From Rhodospirillales bacterium (GTDB lineage Bacteria > Pseudomonadota > Gammaproteobacteria > Steroidobacterales > Rariloculaceae): DNA of 24,492 nt. The stretch's first letter is position 1. Each line of letters starts with the position of its first letter. Positions 8,055 to 15,329 of this stretch are shown in pieces. The position numbers and the translations under genes are program-made. The stretch spans positions 1-24,492 of the forward strand of contig JAHEEO010000008.1 of NCBI GenBank assembly GCA_024640665.1. Direction: 5' to 3'. The notes below the pieces were generated by a model that was not told the DNA's origin, made no database searches, and worked only from the letters and a program-made list of their open reading frames with translations.

Positions 8055-9602
8055 CTAATTCTCTTCTTGTTGTCGGGCGCGATATTCATCGCGAACATCC
8101 TTGAGATGCTGCAAGTCGCCATTGTCTTCCAGACACGCAACTTCAAGCAGCTCTTCATCTTGACTATTAAACGGCATTTCTATCGTCCAAGGCCGTGTAT
8201 ATGCAATCGGGTCCGCAACCGTTGCACGGTAGATGACCTGGTCGGCACCAGTCGGCGTGAACGTTTCCACTACCGTTTGTGCATGACTAATGACATCACC
8301 GGCCTCATTGAGCCATGCCTTCCCGTTAAAATTCTTCGACTCGACGACTAGCGTATCATCAATCCATCGACCGACTGAGTCACCCTGCCAAAGACGCATT
8401 TGATCGGGCAAGTGGGCACGTCCATCCAATGGAATTTGCCGCCAGGACATTCGCTCATGCAGTACAACTACGTAACCTGGCGGCTGCAGAATAAAAAATG
8501 GCGACGGCACGTAGTGCGACCGGGGCACACCGGCGACAAAGCAATGTGCAGTCGGGTCATCGTATCCCCGGTGCGGCAATGCTCGATCGTTGCTTTCTTC
8601 CCGCGCCCACGTTTGGTACGGCAACCTACCATCGGGCGGATCGACCACCTGACCGCGACTCGCCGGCATTAAGAAGTCACGCTCGCGCGCCTCGAGTCCG
8701 TAATTAGCCCCGCCGGCATCTGCCATGTAGTAGCCGCTGATATCTGGTGTTCCGTCTGCCAACCGGGAAACTTCTGCGGGCACAGACAATTGCGGCAGCG
8801 GCGAGCCCGCAGCGGCATCGAACGGTGCGTTGTCATCGGGAATCGGTGCTGGGTACCAAACCCGCTCATCTCGCTCAAAGTCACCATTTGCCTCCTCCAC
8901 CTCGGCCTGACATTGATATTCGAGAATTCGATCCATCTTCGTTTGGCGATGCAGCTCCATGCGCATGGTCCACGGCCGCGTGAATACTTGTGGATCATCG
9001 ATCGAAACTGCGTACTCGATCGTGTCTTTATCTAGCATCGTGTAACGCTCGGTAAGCTGCATTGCATCGCTGTGAAAATTGCCGGCAGCATCAAACCAAG
9101 TCGAATCGTTGTGATCGGTTACGTCGACTACAAATACGTCACCTTCCCAACGGCCGCGAGAATGCCCCATCCAAGCCTCTATTCCCGGATACATTGGGGG
9201 CTCTCCATTCGCATAAATCAGGCGAAAAACCTGTTGCCACTCGAAAGTTATCGCTACATGGTCATTGGTCTGAAAAATGTGAAATGGAAACTCCATATAC
9301 ATCATGCGCGGCACACCGGGCAGGTAGCATTTAGACAGTGGGTCGGCTGCGGCGCGCGCAGAGAAGTTCGCGTTGCGCTGCTCGAGCGCCCACGCCTGAT
9401 AAGGGATTTCGCCGCCATCGACAACACCGCGGCCGGCCGGCATATCATGGCGAGCGACATGATCTTCTATGTTGTAGGATGCACGATTAGCGACTTGCCA
9501 GATGCCCTGCAGATTTGGGCTTCCCTCCGTGGTTCGCGGCAGCGATTGAGCCGACACTGCACCGGAAATAAGCATGAGCGAAATAAGGGATCGAGCAAGC
9601 AT
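8055..9602 (-). CDS. Periplasmic protein of two tandem homologous domains, function unknown
   Basis: 515 residues with a signal peptide (about 1-18, cleaved after VSA). It contains two related halves. Half 1 (about 20-262) has PYQAWALEQRN, KCYLPGVPRMMY, MGHSRGRWEGDVFVVDVTDHN, DAAGNFHSDAMQLTERYT and FTRPWTMRMEL. Half 2 (about 275-500) repeats these as PYQTWAREESN, HCFVAGVPRSHY, WQGDSVGRWIDDTLVVESKNFN, NEAGDVISHAQTVVETFT and YTRPWTIEMPF. Single-domain relatives are common as hypothetical secreted proteins in Acidobacteria and Gammaproteobacteria, and I know no function. A strong AAGGAG sits seven bases before the ATG. It is the first gene of an operon with the DUF6152 gene, which suggests a shared periplasmic role. 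Confidence 0.8.
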   Translation of the reverse strand: MLARSLISLMLISGAVSAQSLPRTTEGSPNLQGIWQVANRASYNIEDHVARHDMPAGRGVVDGGEIPYQAWALEQRNANFSARAAADPLSKCYLPGVPRMMYMEFPFHIFQTNDHVAITFEWQQVFRLIYANGEPPMYPGIEAWMGHSRGRWEGDVFVVDVTDHNDSTWFDAAGNFHSDAMQLTERYTMLDKDTIEYAVSIDDPQVFTRPWTMRMELHRQTKMDRILEYQCQAEVEEANGDFERDERVWYPAPIPDDNAPFDAAAGSPLPQLSVPAEVSRLADGTPDISGYYMADAGGANYGLEARERDFLMPASRGQVVDPPDGRLPYQTWAREESNDRALPHRGYDDPTAHCFVAGVPRSHYVPSPFFILQPPGYVVVLHERMSWRQIPLDGRAHLPDQMRLWQGDSVGRWIDDTLVVESKNFNGKAWLNEAGDVISHAQTVVETFTPTGADQVIYRATVADPIAYTRPWTIEMPFNSQDEELLEVACLEDNGDLQHLKDVRDEYRARQQEEN

Positions 9603-9686
9603 CTACGGCTCCTTCAAATGACTAGAGACCATTCGACCATGAACGCCCTCACGCATCAAGCGAGTTAGCAGCTAAGAGAAGCTACA

Positions 9687-10460
9687 GTGAAGATATTTGT
9701 CATCAGTCTCGCTGGGTCGACTGACCGACGAGAATCTGTCCGCCAGCAATTCGCTCGAGTCGGCGTCGCATTCAATTTTTTCGACGGCATACCCGGAAAA
9801 AATGCCGCCCAGCGCTACTTTGAGGGCACCGACCAGCGGCTTTATCGCCTCAATACTTATCGCGACCCATTGGACTCGGAAGTCGGCTGCTACGCTAGCC
9901 ACCTTGAGCTATGGAAGCACAGCGCAGCGACAAACGAACCCCTACTCATTCTAGAGGACGACTGTCAACTTGACGACGATTTCGCGACAGCAGTGACAGT
10001 CGTGGGCTCGCTGATAGACCGCTACAAGTTTCTGCGCCTGCAAGATTTCCATCGACAGACGGCCAAGTTATCCAGTCATGCAACGGGGCCTATTCAACAG
10101 GTTGGCAAGTACAGCATACGCTATTTGCCCGATGTGCCTCTGTGTTTACTTGCCTATGCTGTCCACCCGGTTGCCGCAGCCAAACTGGCCGGCGCAAGCA
10201 AGATTCTCACTGCGCCAGTGGACAAATTCATGCAGCGAATTTGGGAGCACGAAGTGCCCATCTACGCATTGGATCCGGCACCCGTAAGAACGTCGTCGCA
10301 TGCAACGAACTCAACCATCGGCGACAGATCAAACAAACACAAAACACCGGCACTCATGCTCGGGCGTGCCGCGTACAAACTAAGAGGCGAACTGAGTCGC
10401 GCCCGCTTTAACAAGGCACAGCGCAAAGCCATAGCCAGCTCCGGCGAAACGCCTACTTAG
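9687..10460 (+). CDS. Glycosyltransferase family 25 (LPS-type) protein
   Basis: 257 residues, soluble. The start MKIFVISLAGSTDRRESV matches the GT25 opening pattern (VISL..S..RR). GCYASHLELWKH at 67-78 and the acidic motif ILEDDCQLDDDF at 88-99 contain the EDD that binds the metal and sugar nucleotide in this family. VDKFM at 178-182 is another conserved block. GT25 enzymes usually add galactose or a related sugar to lipooligosaccharide cores at the cytoplasmic face of the inner membrane. The start codon is GTG, preceded by AAGAGAAG. It is divergent from the two-domain periplasmic gene and alone on its strand, not in a visible LPS cluster, so the acceptor is uncertain. The basic C-terminal tail may help membrane association. 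Confidence 0.87.
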   Translation: MKIFVISLAGSTDRRESVRQQFARVGVAFNFFDGIPGKNAAQRYFEGTDQRLYRLNTYRDPLDSEVGCYASHLELWKHSAATNEPLLILEDDCQLDDDFATAVTVVGSLIDRYKFLRLQDFHRQTAKLSSHATGPIQQVGKYSIRYLPDVPLCLLAYAVHPVAAAKLAGASKILTAPVDKFMQRIWEHEVPIYALDPAPVRTSSHATNSTIGDRSNKHKTPALMLGRAAYKLRGELSRARFNKAQRKAIASSGETPT

Positions 10461-10516
10461 CGCTAAATGCGATTACCGCCGGCTTGCTTGCCGAGACCAA
10501 AAGCACTGTTCATTTT

Positions 10517-11422
10517 CTAAAGACCGGCTTTCCTGGTGAGCACATAAATGCCGCTGAGCACCAGGCTAGTGCCGGCCAACTGCCAAAGCGACACCGACTC
10601 GCCCAAAAAGATCCATGCCAGCACGATGGTCGAAACCGGCCCGATCATCGCGGCCATTGACGTGTTGCTGGCACCGATACGCTCAACGGCCAGCATCGTT
10701 GCGAAAACTGGAATCACCGTACATAACAGTGCATTGACGACCGACAAGCCATAGACGGGAATCGGCTGCGCCAATGCAGTGAGCGGATTCAACCAGGCGA
10801 ACTGAACGACCACACCGCCCATCGCGGCCAGCATCGCATAAGACGTGAGCCGGATTGCCCCAAGCCGACCAATGAGTTCCCCAGACACGACCAAGTAGAC
10901 CGCATAACTGACAGCACTGGCAAAGACAAGCGCCGCGCCCAGCGACGCCTCCGTCCCTTCCATAGTGGCATCGTGCCAGAACACGAGCACGATCCCGCCA
11001 TAAGCGAGCATGAGCGCGAACAAATCTATGCGCGACAAGCGCCTACCCAAAAACACAGCCGATATCAGCACGACCAAAGTCGGATTCAGATAAAGGATTA
11101 GACGCTCGAGACCCGCCGTAATGTATTGCAAGCCCAAAAAGTCCAGGTAGCTAGCGGCGTAGTAACCCGTCAGACCGACAAATGTAAGTTTGAGGTGATC
11201 TGTCCACAGCAGTGGCGGCTTACCTCGGCTGGACCAAACCAATGCGACGGCAAAAAACGGTGCTGCAATAACCATGCGTAAGGCGATCAAGGTTGCTGCG
11301 TCGACGCCATATCTATACGCAAGCTTTACAACAATTGCCTTCGCTGAGAACAAAATGCTGCCGCCCATGGCAAGCGCCAAACCCACCAGAAAAGTGCGGC
11401 GAATATGACGAGTATCTTCCAT
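10517..11422 (-). CDS. EamA-type drug/metabolite transporter (DMT superfamily)
   Basis: 301 residues with about ten predicted membrane helices in two EamA repeats (about 14-147 and 158-297). Typical features are ILFSAKAIVVKLAYRYG in helix 1, YLNPTLVVLISAVFLGR at the end of repeat 1, and IGPVSTIVLAWIFLGESV at the end of repeat 2. DMT permeases move small metabolites across the inner membrane; the substrate cannot be told from sequence. The ATG at 11422 has GAGG five bases upstream. It faces the glycosyltransferase gene tail to tail with 56 bases between. It follows the NYN gene on the same strand after 149 bases, so it probably has its own promoter. Confidence 0.92.
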   Translation of the reverse strand: MEDTRHIRRTFLVGLALAMGGSILFSAKAIVVKLAYRYGVDAATLIALRMVIAAPFFAVALVWSSRGKPPLLWTDHLKLTFVGLTGYYAASYLDFLGLQYITAGLERLILYLNPTLVVLISAVFLGRRLSRIDLFALMLAYGGIVLVFWHDATMEGTEASLGAALVFASAVSYAVYLVVSGELIGRLGAIRLTSYAMLAAMGGVVVQFAWLNPLTALAQPIPVYGLSVVNALLCTVIPVFATMLAVERIGASNTSMAAMIGPVSTIVLAWIFLGESVSLWQLAGTSLVLSGIYVLTRKAGL

Positions 11423-11571
11423 GCCAACCTCGTCACTTGGAGCGCTCGATCTTTGTGCGAGGCGATCTTCCAGCCTCGAACGAGCAACACTTGTCGGACG
11501 CTACTCTCCGGCGTTGATGTTAAAAACGCGACTTGGGGACTGGCAGAACATGAGCATGGCTGCGCGTGGGA

Positions 11572-12384
11572 TCATTCCGGGCGAGTACTCACGCTGCCAA
11601 TGATATAACCACCGGAGCGCTCATCGAGCTCCAGCTCGACCTGGCCACGATCGCGAGCTTCTTCCAGCAATCGGCTGAACGACTCGAATCCATAGTAGCT
11701 CTCGTTGAATCCCGGTCTGCGTCGTTTTAAGGCCTGCTTCACCATCGACCCCCAGAGTTTTTCGTCGCCACGTTCGCTGATGAGTGCTTCGGCCGTCTCC
11801 AACGCGAGGTCAATGCCTTCCTGCATCCGATCGTTTGTTTCGGGCTTCGCTGTTTTCTGCTTGGCCGTGCGATTCCGACTTCGGCTGCGCGACTGGCTCT
11901 TTTGCTCTTCTTCGCGAATGAGATCATCGTAATAGATAAACTCATCGCAATTGTTGATGAGCAGATCGGAAGTGGAATTTTTCACGCCAATGCCGATGAC
12001 TGTCTTGGCGTTTTCACGGAGCTTGCTAACGAGCGGAGAGAAATCCGAATCGCCACTGATGATGACAAAACTGTTGACGTGAGACTTTGTGTAGCACAGG
12101 TCGAGCGCATCAACGACCATACGGATATCTGCAGAGTTCTTGCCAGACTGACGCACGTGAGGAATATCAATCAGCTCGAATGACGCTTCGTGCATGGTTG
12201 CCTTGAAATCTTTGTAGCGCCCCCAGTCACAATAAGCTTTCTTGACGACGATACTGCCTTTGACAAGCAGGCGCTCAAGCACCTTATTGATGTCGAATTT
12301 CGCATAATTTGCGTCCCGTACCCCTAATGCGATGTTCTCGAAATCGCAAAAGAGCGCTAGATTGTTGTCTACTGAATTCACCAT
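11572..12384 (-). CDS. NYN-domain (PIN-like) RNase-type protein with C-terminal OST-HTH/LOTUS domain
   Basis: 270 residues. The N-terminal NYN domain (about 8-152) has the acidic active-site set of PIN-like nucleases: FCDFENI with Asp14, GKNSADIRMVVDALD with Asp86 and Asp92, and ISGDSDFSPL with Asp112 and Asp114. A basic, low-complexity linker (about 157-182, SQSRSRSRNR) leads to a C-terminal domain (about 195-263, LWGSMVKQALKRRRPGF...ESFSRLLEEA...GGYIIG) that matches the OST-HTH/LOTUS fold, an RNA-binding winged helix. LabA-like bacterial proteins combine these domains, and metal-dependent RNA cleavage is expected. The ATG at 12384 has no clear Shine-Dalgarno. It diverges from the riboswitch-controlled receptor. 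Confidence 0.9.
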   Translation of the reverse strand: MVNSVDNNLALFCDFENIALGVRDANYAKFDINKVLERLLVKGSIVVKKAYCDWGRYKDFKATMHEASFELIDIPHVRQSGKNSADIRMVVDALDLCYTKSHVNSFVIISGDSDFSPLVSKLRENAKTVIGIGVKNSTSDLLINNCDEFIYYDDLIREEEQKSQSRSRSRNRTAKQKTAKPETNDRMQEGIDLALETAEALISERGDEKLWGSMVKQALKRRRPGFNESYYGFESFSRLLEEARDRGQVELELDERSGGYIIGSVSTRPE

Positions 12385-12393
12385 AGTGCGCGC

Positions 12394-12399
12394 ATTCTA
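12394..12399 (-). promoter_or_regulatory. Possible -10 element of the NYN gene
   Basis: On the minus strand the hexamer TAGAAT (five of six matches to TATAAT) ends nine bases before the ATG at 12384. No good -35 is seen. If used, transcription would begin within a few bases of the start codon, which fits the missing ribosome binding site. Confidence 0.25.
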
Positions 12400-12473
12400 A
12401 GCGTTTCTGGCATTGCGTGCTTAGATCAATGTGTATGTCCTTAGCGCGGCCGGGCAGCCGCGGGCGCAGTTAT

Positions 12474-12502
12474 TTGACCACTGACTTTCGCGCCTTCACA
12501 AT
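12474..12502 (+). promoter_or_regulatory. Sigma70-like promoter of the TPP riboswitch transcript
   Basis: TTGACC at 12474-12479 (five of six to consensus) and CACAAT at 12497-12502 (four of six) are separated by exactly 17 bases. The expected start of transcription, about 12508-12510, falls immediately before the first riboswitch stem at 12512. The position independently supports both the promoter and the riboswitch call. Confidence 0.5.
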
Positions 12503-12510
12503 GCTGCAAA

Positions 12511-12593
12511 TCCTAAGGGGTGGCCAGCGGCCTGAGACACCAATGCGGTGGACCCTATGAACCTGATCCGGATCATGCCGGCGTAGGGATAGG
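12511..12593 (+). promoter_or_regulatory. TPP (thiamine pyrophosphate) riboswitch, THI element
   Basis: The conserved core is plain: GGGGTG at 12517-12522, CCTGAGA at 12531-12537, a variable P3 extension (CACC/GGTG around AATGC), GACCC, then GAACCTGATCCGG at about 12559-12571, ATGCCGG and CGTAGGGA. P1 is CCTA (12512-12515) with TAGG (12590-12593). THI elements bind thiamine pyrophosphate and switch off thiamine synthesis or uptake genes. The only gene downstream on this strand is the TonB-dependent receptor, 73 bases on. No terminator with a U-tract follows, so control of translation is more likely than attenuation. Confidence 0.95.
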
Positions 12594-12629
12594 CTTTCGT
12601 TGAGGCGATTCCGCTTATTCACCGGCACG

Positions 12630-12667
12630 ATCGATCTACTGCGCTTAGCATATTAGGGACGATCGAT
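12630..12667 (+). promoter_or_regulatory. Possible expression platform: hairpin covering the receptor start codon
   Basis: ATCGATC at 12630-12636 is the exact reverse complement of GATCGAT at 12661-12667, which includes the first two bases of the ATG at 12666. The 24-base loop holds the ribosome binding site AGGGA (12655-12659). Such a stem could hide the start codon when thiamine pyrophosphate is bound. This is read by eye and no energy was computed. Confidence 0.3.
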
Positions 12668-14714
12668 GCTCAGATTACTTCTAGCCTGCCTCGCTTGCTT
12701 ATCGGCCGGCGCCACTGCACAGCCGGCAATCGAGGAGATCGTTGTTTCTGGCGAGCTGCGCAATACCGACATCGATCAGCTACCCGCCAGTATCGCCATA
12801 ATCAGCAATGCAGCTATCGAGCGACGTGGCGCCCGGCATTTGGACGAGGTAGTGGCGCTCGCCCCCAACGTCAACCTGGCGAGCGGCGGTTCACGCAGCC
12901 GCTTCTTTCAGATTCGAGGAATTGGCGAGCGCGGCCAATTTGCAGAGCCGCTGAATCCTTCCGTCGGTGTGTTGTTGGATGGCACTGATGTGTCCAATGC
13001 GGCAACAGTGGCTACATTGTTCGATATTGAACAGATCGAGATCTTCCGAGGCCCACAAGGCACTCGCTACGGCGCGAACGCGCTTGCCGGAATGATCAAC
13101 GTCAAGACACGCGCGCCTACTGACCAATTCGAAGCGGAACTTGGCATCGACCAAGCGAACTATGACGCAGTGAGTCTTCTGGGCGTGGTATCGGGACCAT
13201 TGACAGAAACCGTTTCCGGACGCGTCGCCATACAACATCACTCCGACGACGGGTTTGTTGAGAATTCATTTCTCGGCGCGAATACCAATAAACGCGACGA
13301 ACTGTCACTTCGCGCCAAGCTGCGGTGGCAGCCAACAGACGAATTGCTTATCGATACGACAATCGGCCTCGTCGATTTGGACAATGGCTACGACGCATTT
13401 TCTCTCGACAATGACCGCAGTACGTTGTCGGATCAACCCGGGCGCGATGCCCAAAAGACGCAATTTGGTGCCATCCAGGCAAGCTGGGACTCACCGCGTG
13501 CTTTCAATGTCGAAGCGTCGTTAAGCAGCGCATTGAGTGACAACACTTACGGATATGATGAAGACTGGACGTTTGCCGGATTTCATCCGTTTGGCTATTC
13601 ATCCACGGACTACTATCTGCGAGATCGTGCAACGCTAACGAGCGAATTTCGACTTCTATCGACGGAACAAGGCAAGCTGTTTCATGACTCCACCCACTGG
13701 GCGGTAGGCGCGTACGCTTTGAACAGCAGCGAGGACTTAACGCGCAACTACACATACCTCAGCGGACCGTTTTCCAGCACATTCGACATCGAACGCCGCG
13801 CGATGTTTGGTCAACTTGACGCGGACATATCGCACCGAGTGCGGTTGAGTGCCGGCGTCAGAGTAGAGCGTCACCGCTCCACCTATCGCGACTCTGAAAA
13901 TGTGGTCTTCGATCCAAGCGATAGCCTGGTCGGCTGGCGTCTAGCAATAGATTACGACCTCCGCGACGGCCTGCTGGGATATGCACTGCTTGCGCGTGGC
14001 TACAAGGCAGGCGGATTCAATACAAACGGCTCGCTAGACGAAGACCTGCGCCGATTCGAACCGGAAACAACAAAAAACATCGAAGTCGGCCTGAAAGGCT
14101 ACGTCGCAAATGATCGACTCGGATTTCGCTTGGCCGTTTTTCACATGCAGCGTAACGACATTCAAATTGCGAGTTCTACAACTCGCGTTCGCAGCAACGG
14201 CAGCACTGAATTTATCGAATTTATCGGCAATCAGGCAAAAGGCAGCAATGCTGGCGTTGAAGCCGAACTCGATTATTCAATGACAGAAAATCTCAGCCTC
14301 ACTGCCAGTGTCGGCCTGTTAAGAACGCAGTACAAATCATTTGTGAACTCACGCGGCGACGACCTCAGCGGTCGCGAGCAAGCGCACGCGCCTCGGTACC
14401 AGTTTGCATTGAGTGCAACACATCAAATCAGTAATCAATGGTACTGGCAGGCAACTGTCGAAGGCCGAGATAAATTCTACTTTTCGTCGAGTCACAATGC
14501 GCAATCTCGTTCGTACTCGTTACTGAACGCGACGATTGGCTATACACAAGGGCCATGGTCACTCACCCTATGGGCGCGCAATCTCACAGATGAAGAGACA
14601 TATACACGAGGCTACTTCTTTGGCAACGATCCACGCATCGACTACGCGGAACGCGGATATACTCAATTAGGCGAACCCCGTCGCGCCGGCGTCAGCGTGT
14701 CTAGAATTTGGTAG
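12666..14714 (+). CDS. TonB-dependent outer-membrane receptor, thiamine-regulated
   Basis: 682 residues. Signal peptide 1-18 (cut after ATA), then a TonB box EEIVVSG at 23-29. The plug domain follows (about 35-155) with LPASIAIISNAAIERRGARH, the FFQIRGIG block, VGVLLDGTDVSN and IEIFRGPQGTRYGANALAGMINVKT. A 22-strand barrel fills the rest and ends in VSRIW with a terminal aromatic residue, as expected for BAM-assembled barrels. Such receptors import scarce ligands using TonB energy. Because a TPP riboswitch is its only upstream element, thiamine or a precursor is the likely ligand; thiamine-regulated receptors of this kind have been predicted by comparative genomics (called Omr1). AGGGA lies six bases before the ATG. 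No transporter or thiamine synthesis gene follows. Confidence 0.93.
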   Translation: MLRLLLACLACLSAGATAQPAIEEIVVSGELRNTDIDQLPASIAIISNAAIERRGARHLDEVVALAPNVNLASGGSRSRFFQIRGIGERGQFAEPLNPSVGVLLDGTDVSNAATVATLFDIEQIEIFRGPQGTRYGANALAGMINVKTRAPTDQFEAELGIDQANYDAVSLLGVVSGPLTETVSGRVAIQHHSDDGFVENSFLGANTNKRDELSLRAKLRWQPTDELLIDTTIGLVDLDNGYDAFSLDNDRSTLSDQPGRDAQKTQFGAIQASWDSPRAFNVEASLSSALSDNTYGYDEDWTFAGFHPFGYSSTDYYLRDRATLTSEFRLLSTEQGKLFHDSTHWAVGAYALNSSEDLTRNYTYLSGPFSSTFDIERRAMFGQLDADISHRVRLSAGVRVERHRSTYRDSENVVFDPSDSLVGWRLAIDYDLRDGLLGYALLARGYKAGGFNTNGSLDEDLRRFEPETTKNIEVGLKGYVANDRLGFRLAVFHMQRNDIQIASSTTRVRSNGSTEFIEFIGNQAKGSNAGVEAELDYSMTENLSLTASVGLLRTQYKSFVNSRGDDLSGREQAHAPRYQFALSATHQISNQWYWQATVEGRDKFYFSSSHNAQSRSYSLLNATIGYTQGPWSLTLWARNLTDEETYTRGYFFGNDPRIDYAERGYTQLGEPRRAGVSVSRIW

Positions 14715-14733
14715 ACCTCAGCCGCGCGGTCTC

Positions 14734-15327
14734 CTAGTTGCGCGCGACTGACCGAGCCGCGCCCGCAAGCGGATCAACGGCGTCGCGGAATTCGACCCAA
14801 TCTACCCAAGAGCCATTCCAGTGATCGTAGCGAACGCTCGAACCGTCTTCGAGCAAGAGCTCTACACTGACATGATCAGCGCCGGCTATCAGGCCAATCT
14901 GATCAAGAGAAACTCGGGCAGTTGCGGCTTGCATTACCGTTGCTGCAGTATCGTATGGTGCCGGCTCGCGCCATTCGCTCAGCGGCAACTCGAAAGCGAA
15001 ATCGTCTACTTCCAATAGCAATGCCTGCGGCGCGCTGGCCAATTCGTCGCTGAACGCTTGCGGCACAGTACTGGCCAAGCCAAGCCAGAGATATTCCTGG
15101 CGAGTGCCGCGCTCATTCATTTCGATAGGGCCCACATAAAGATAATCGCGTGCCGAAGTTGATATATCCCGCGCTTCGTGAGCCATTGCAACCGGAGCGC
15201 CCAATGCTGTCCAAGTTAATCCGGTACGCTCGTCTAAACGAGGCTCTATCGAATTGGTGCTCGCGCAGCCGATTAATATGGCGCTCGACGCGACGCATGA
15301 CAATGCCATTAATGTCGTGTGTTTCAT
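14734..15327 (-). CDS. Small lipoprotein, last gene of the cytochrome operon
   Basis: 197 residues from the ATG at 15327, with a lipobox LIGC whose Cys21 would be lipidated (positions +2 and +3 are Ala and Ser, which favours outer-membrane sorting). An in-frame start at 15345 adds six residues but lacks a good ribosome binding site, whereas GGGAG sits eight bases before 15327. The mature part has LDERTGLTWTALGAPVAMAHEARD, PIEMNERGTRQEYLWLGLAS and a C-terminal WVDWVEFRDAVDPL. I do not recognise the family. It begins two bases after the stop of the barrel gene, so it is translated with it and may help assemble or anchor the barrel. It converges with the receptor gene, leaving 19 bases. Confidence 0.75.
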   Translation of the reverse strand: MKHTTLMALSCVASSAILIGCASTNSIEPRLDERTGLTWTALGAPVAMAHEARDISTSARDYLYVGPIEMNERGTRQEYLWLGLASTVPQAFSDELASAPQALLLEVDDFAFELPLSEWREPAPYDTAATVMQAATARVSLDQIGLIAGADHVSVELLLEDGSSVRYDHWNGSWVDWVEFRDAVDPLAGAARSVARN

Positions 15328-15329
15328 GA

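Noticed and set aside
10461..10516. CGGC-TTGCTT-GCCG hairpin between the glycosyltransferase and EamA genes as a shared terminator
   Set aside because: Four-pair stem with no U-tract on either side.
12446..12461. GCGGC/GCCGC hairpin upstream of the riboswitch promoter
   Set aside because: No U-tract on either strand and it lies upstream of the -35, so neither a terminator nor part of the riboswitch.
14713..14732. AGACC/GGTCT stem between the convergent receptor and lipoprotein genes
   Set aside because: Five pairs with a ten-base loop and no U-tract on either strand; it also overlaps the receptor stop codon.
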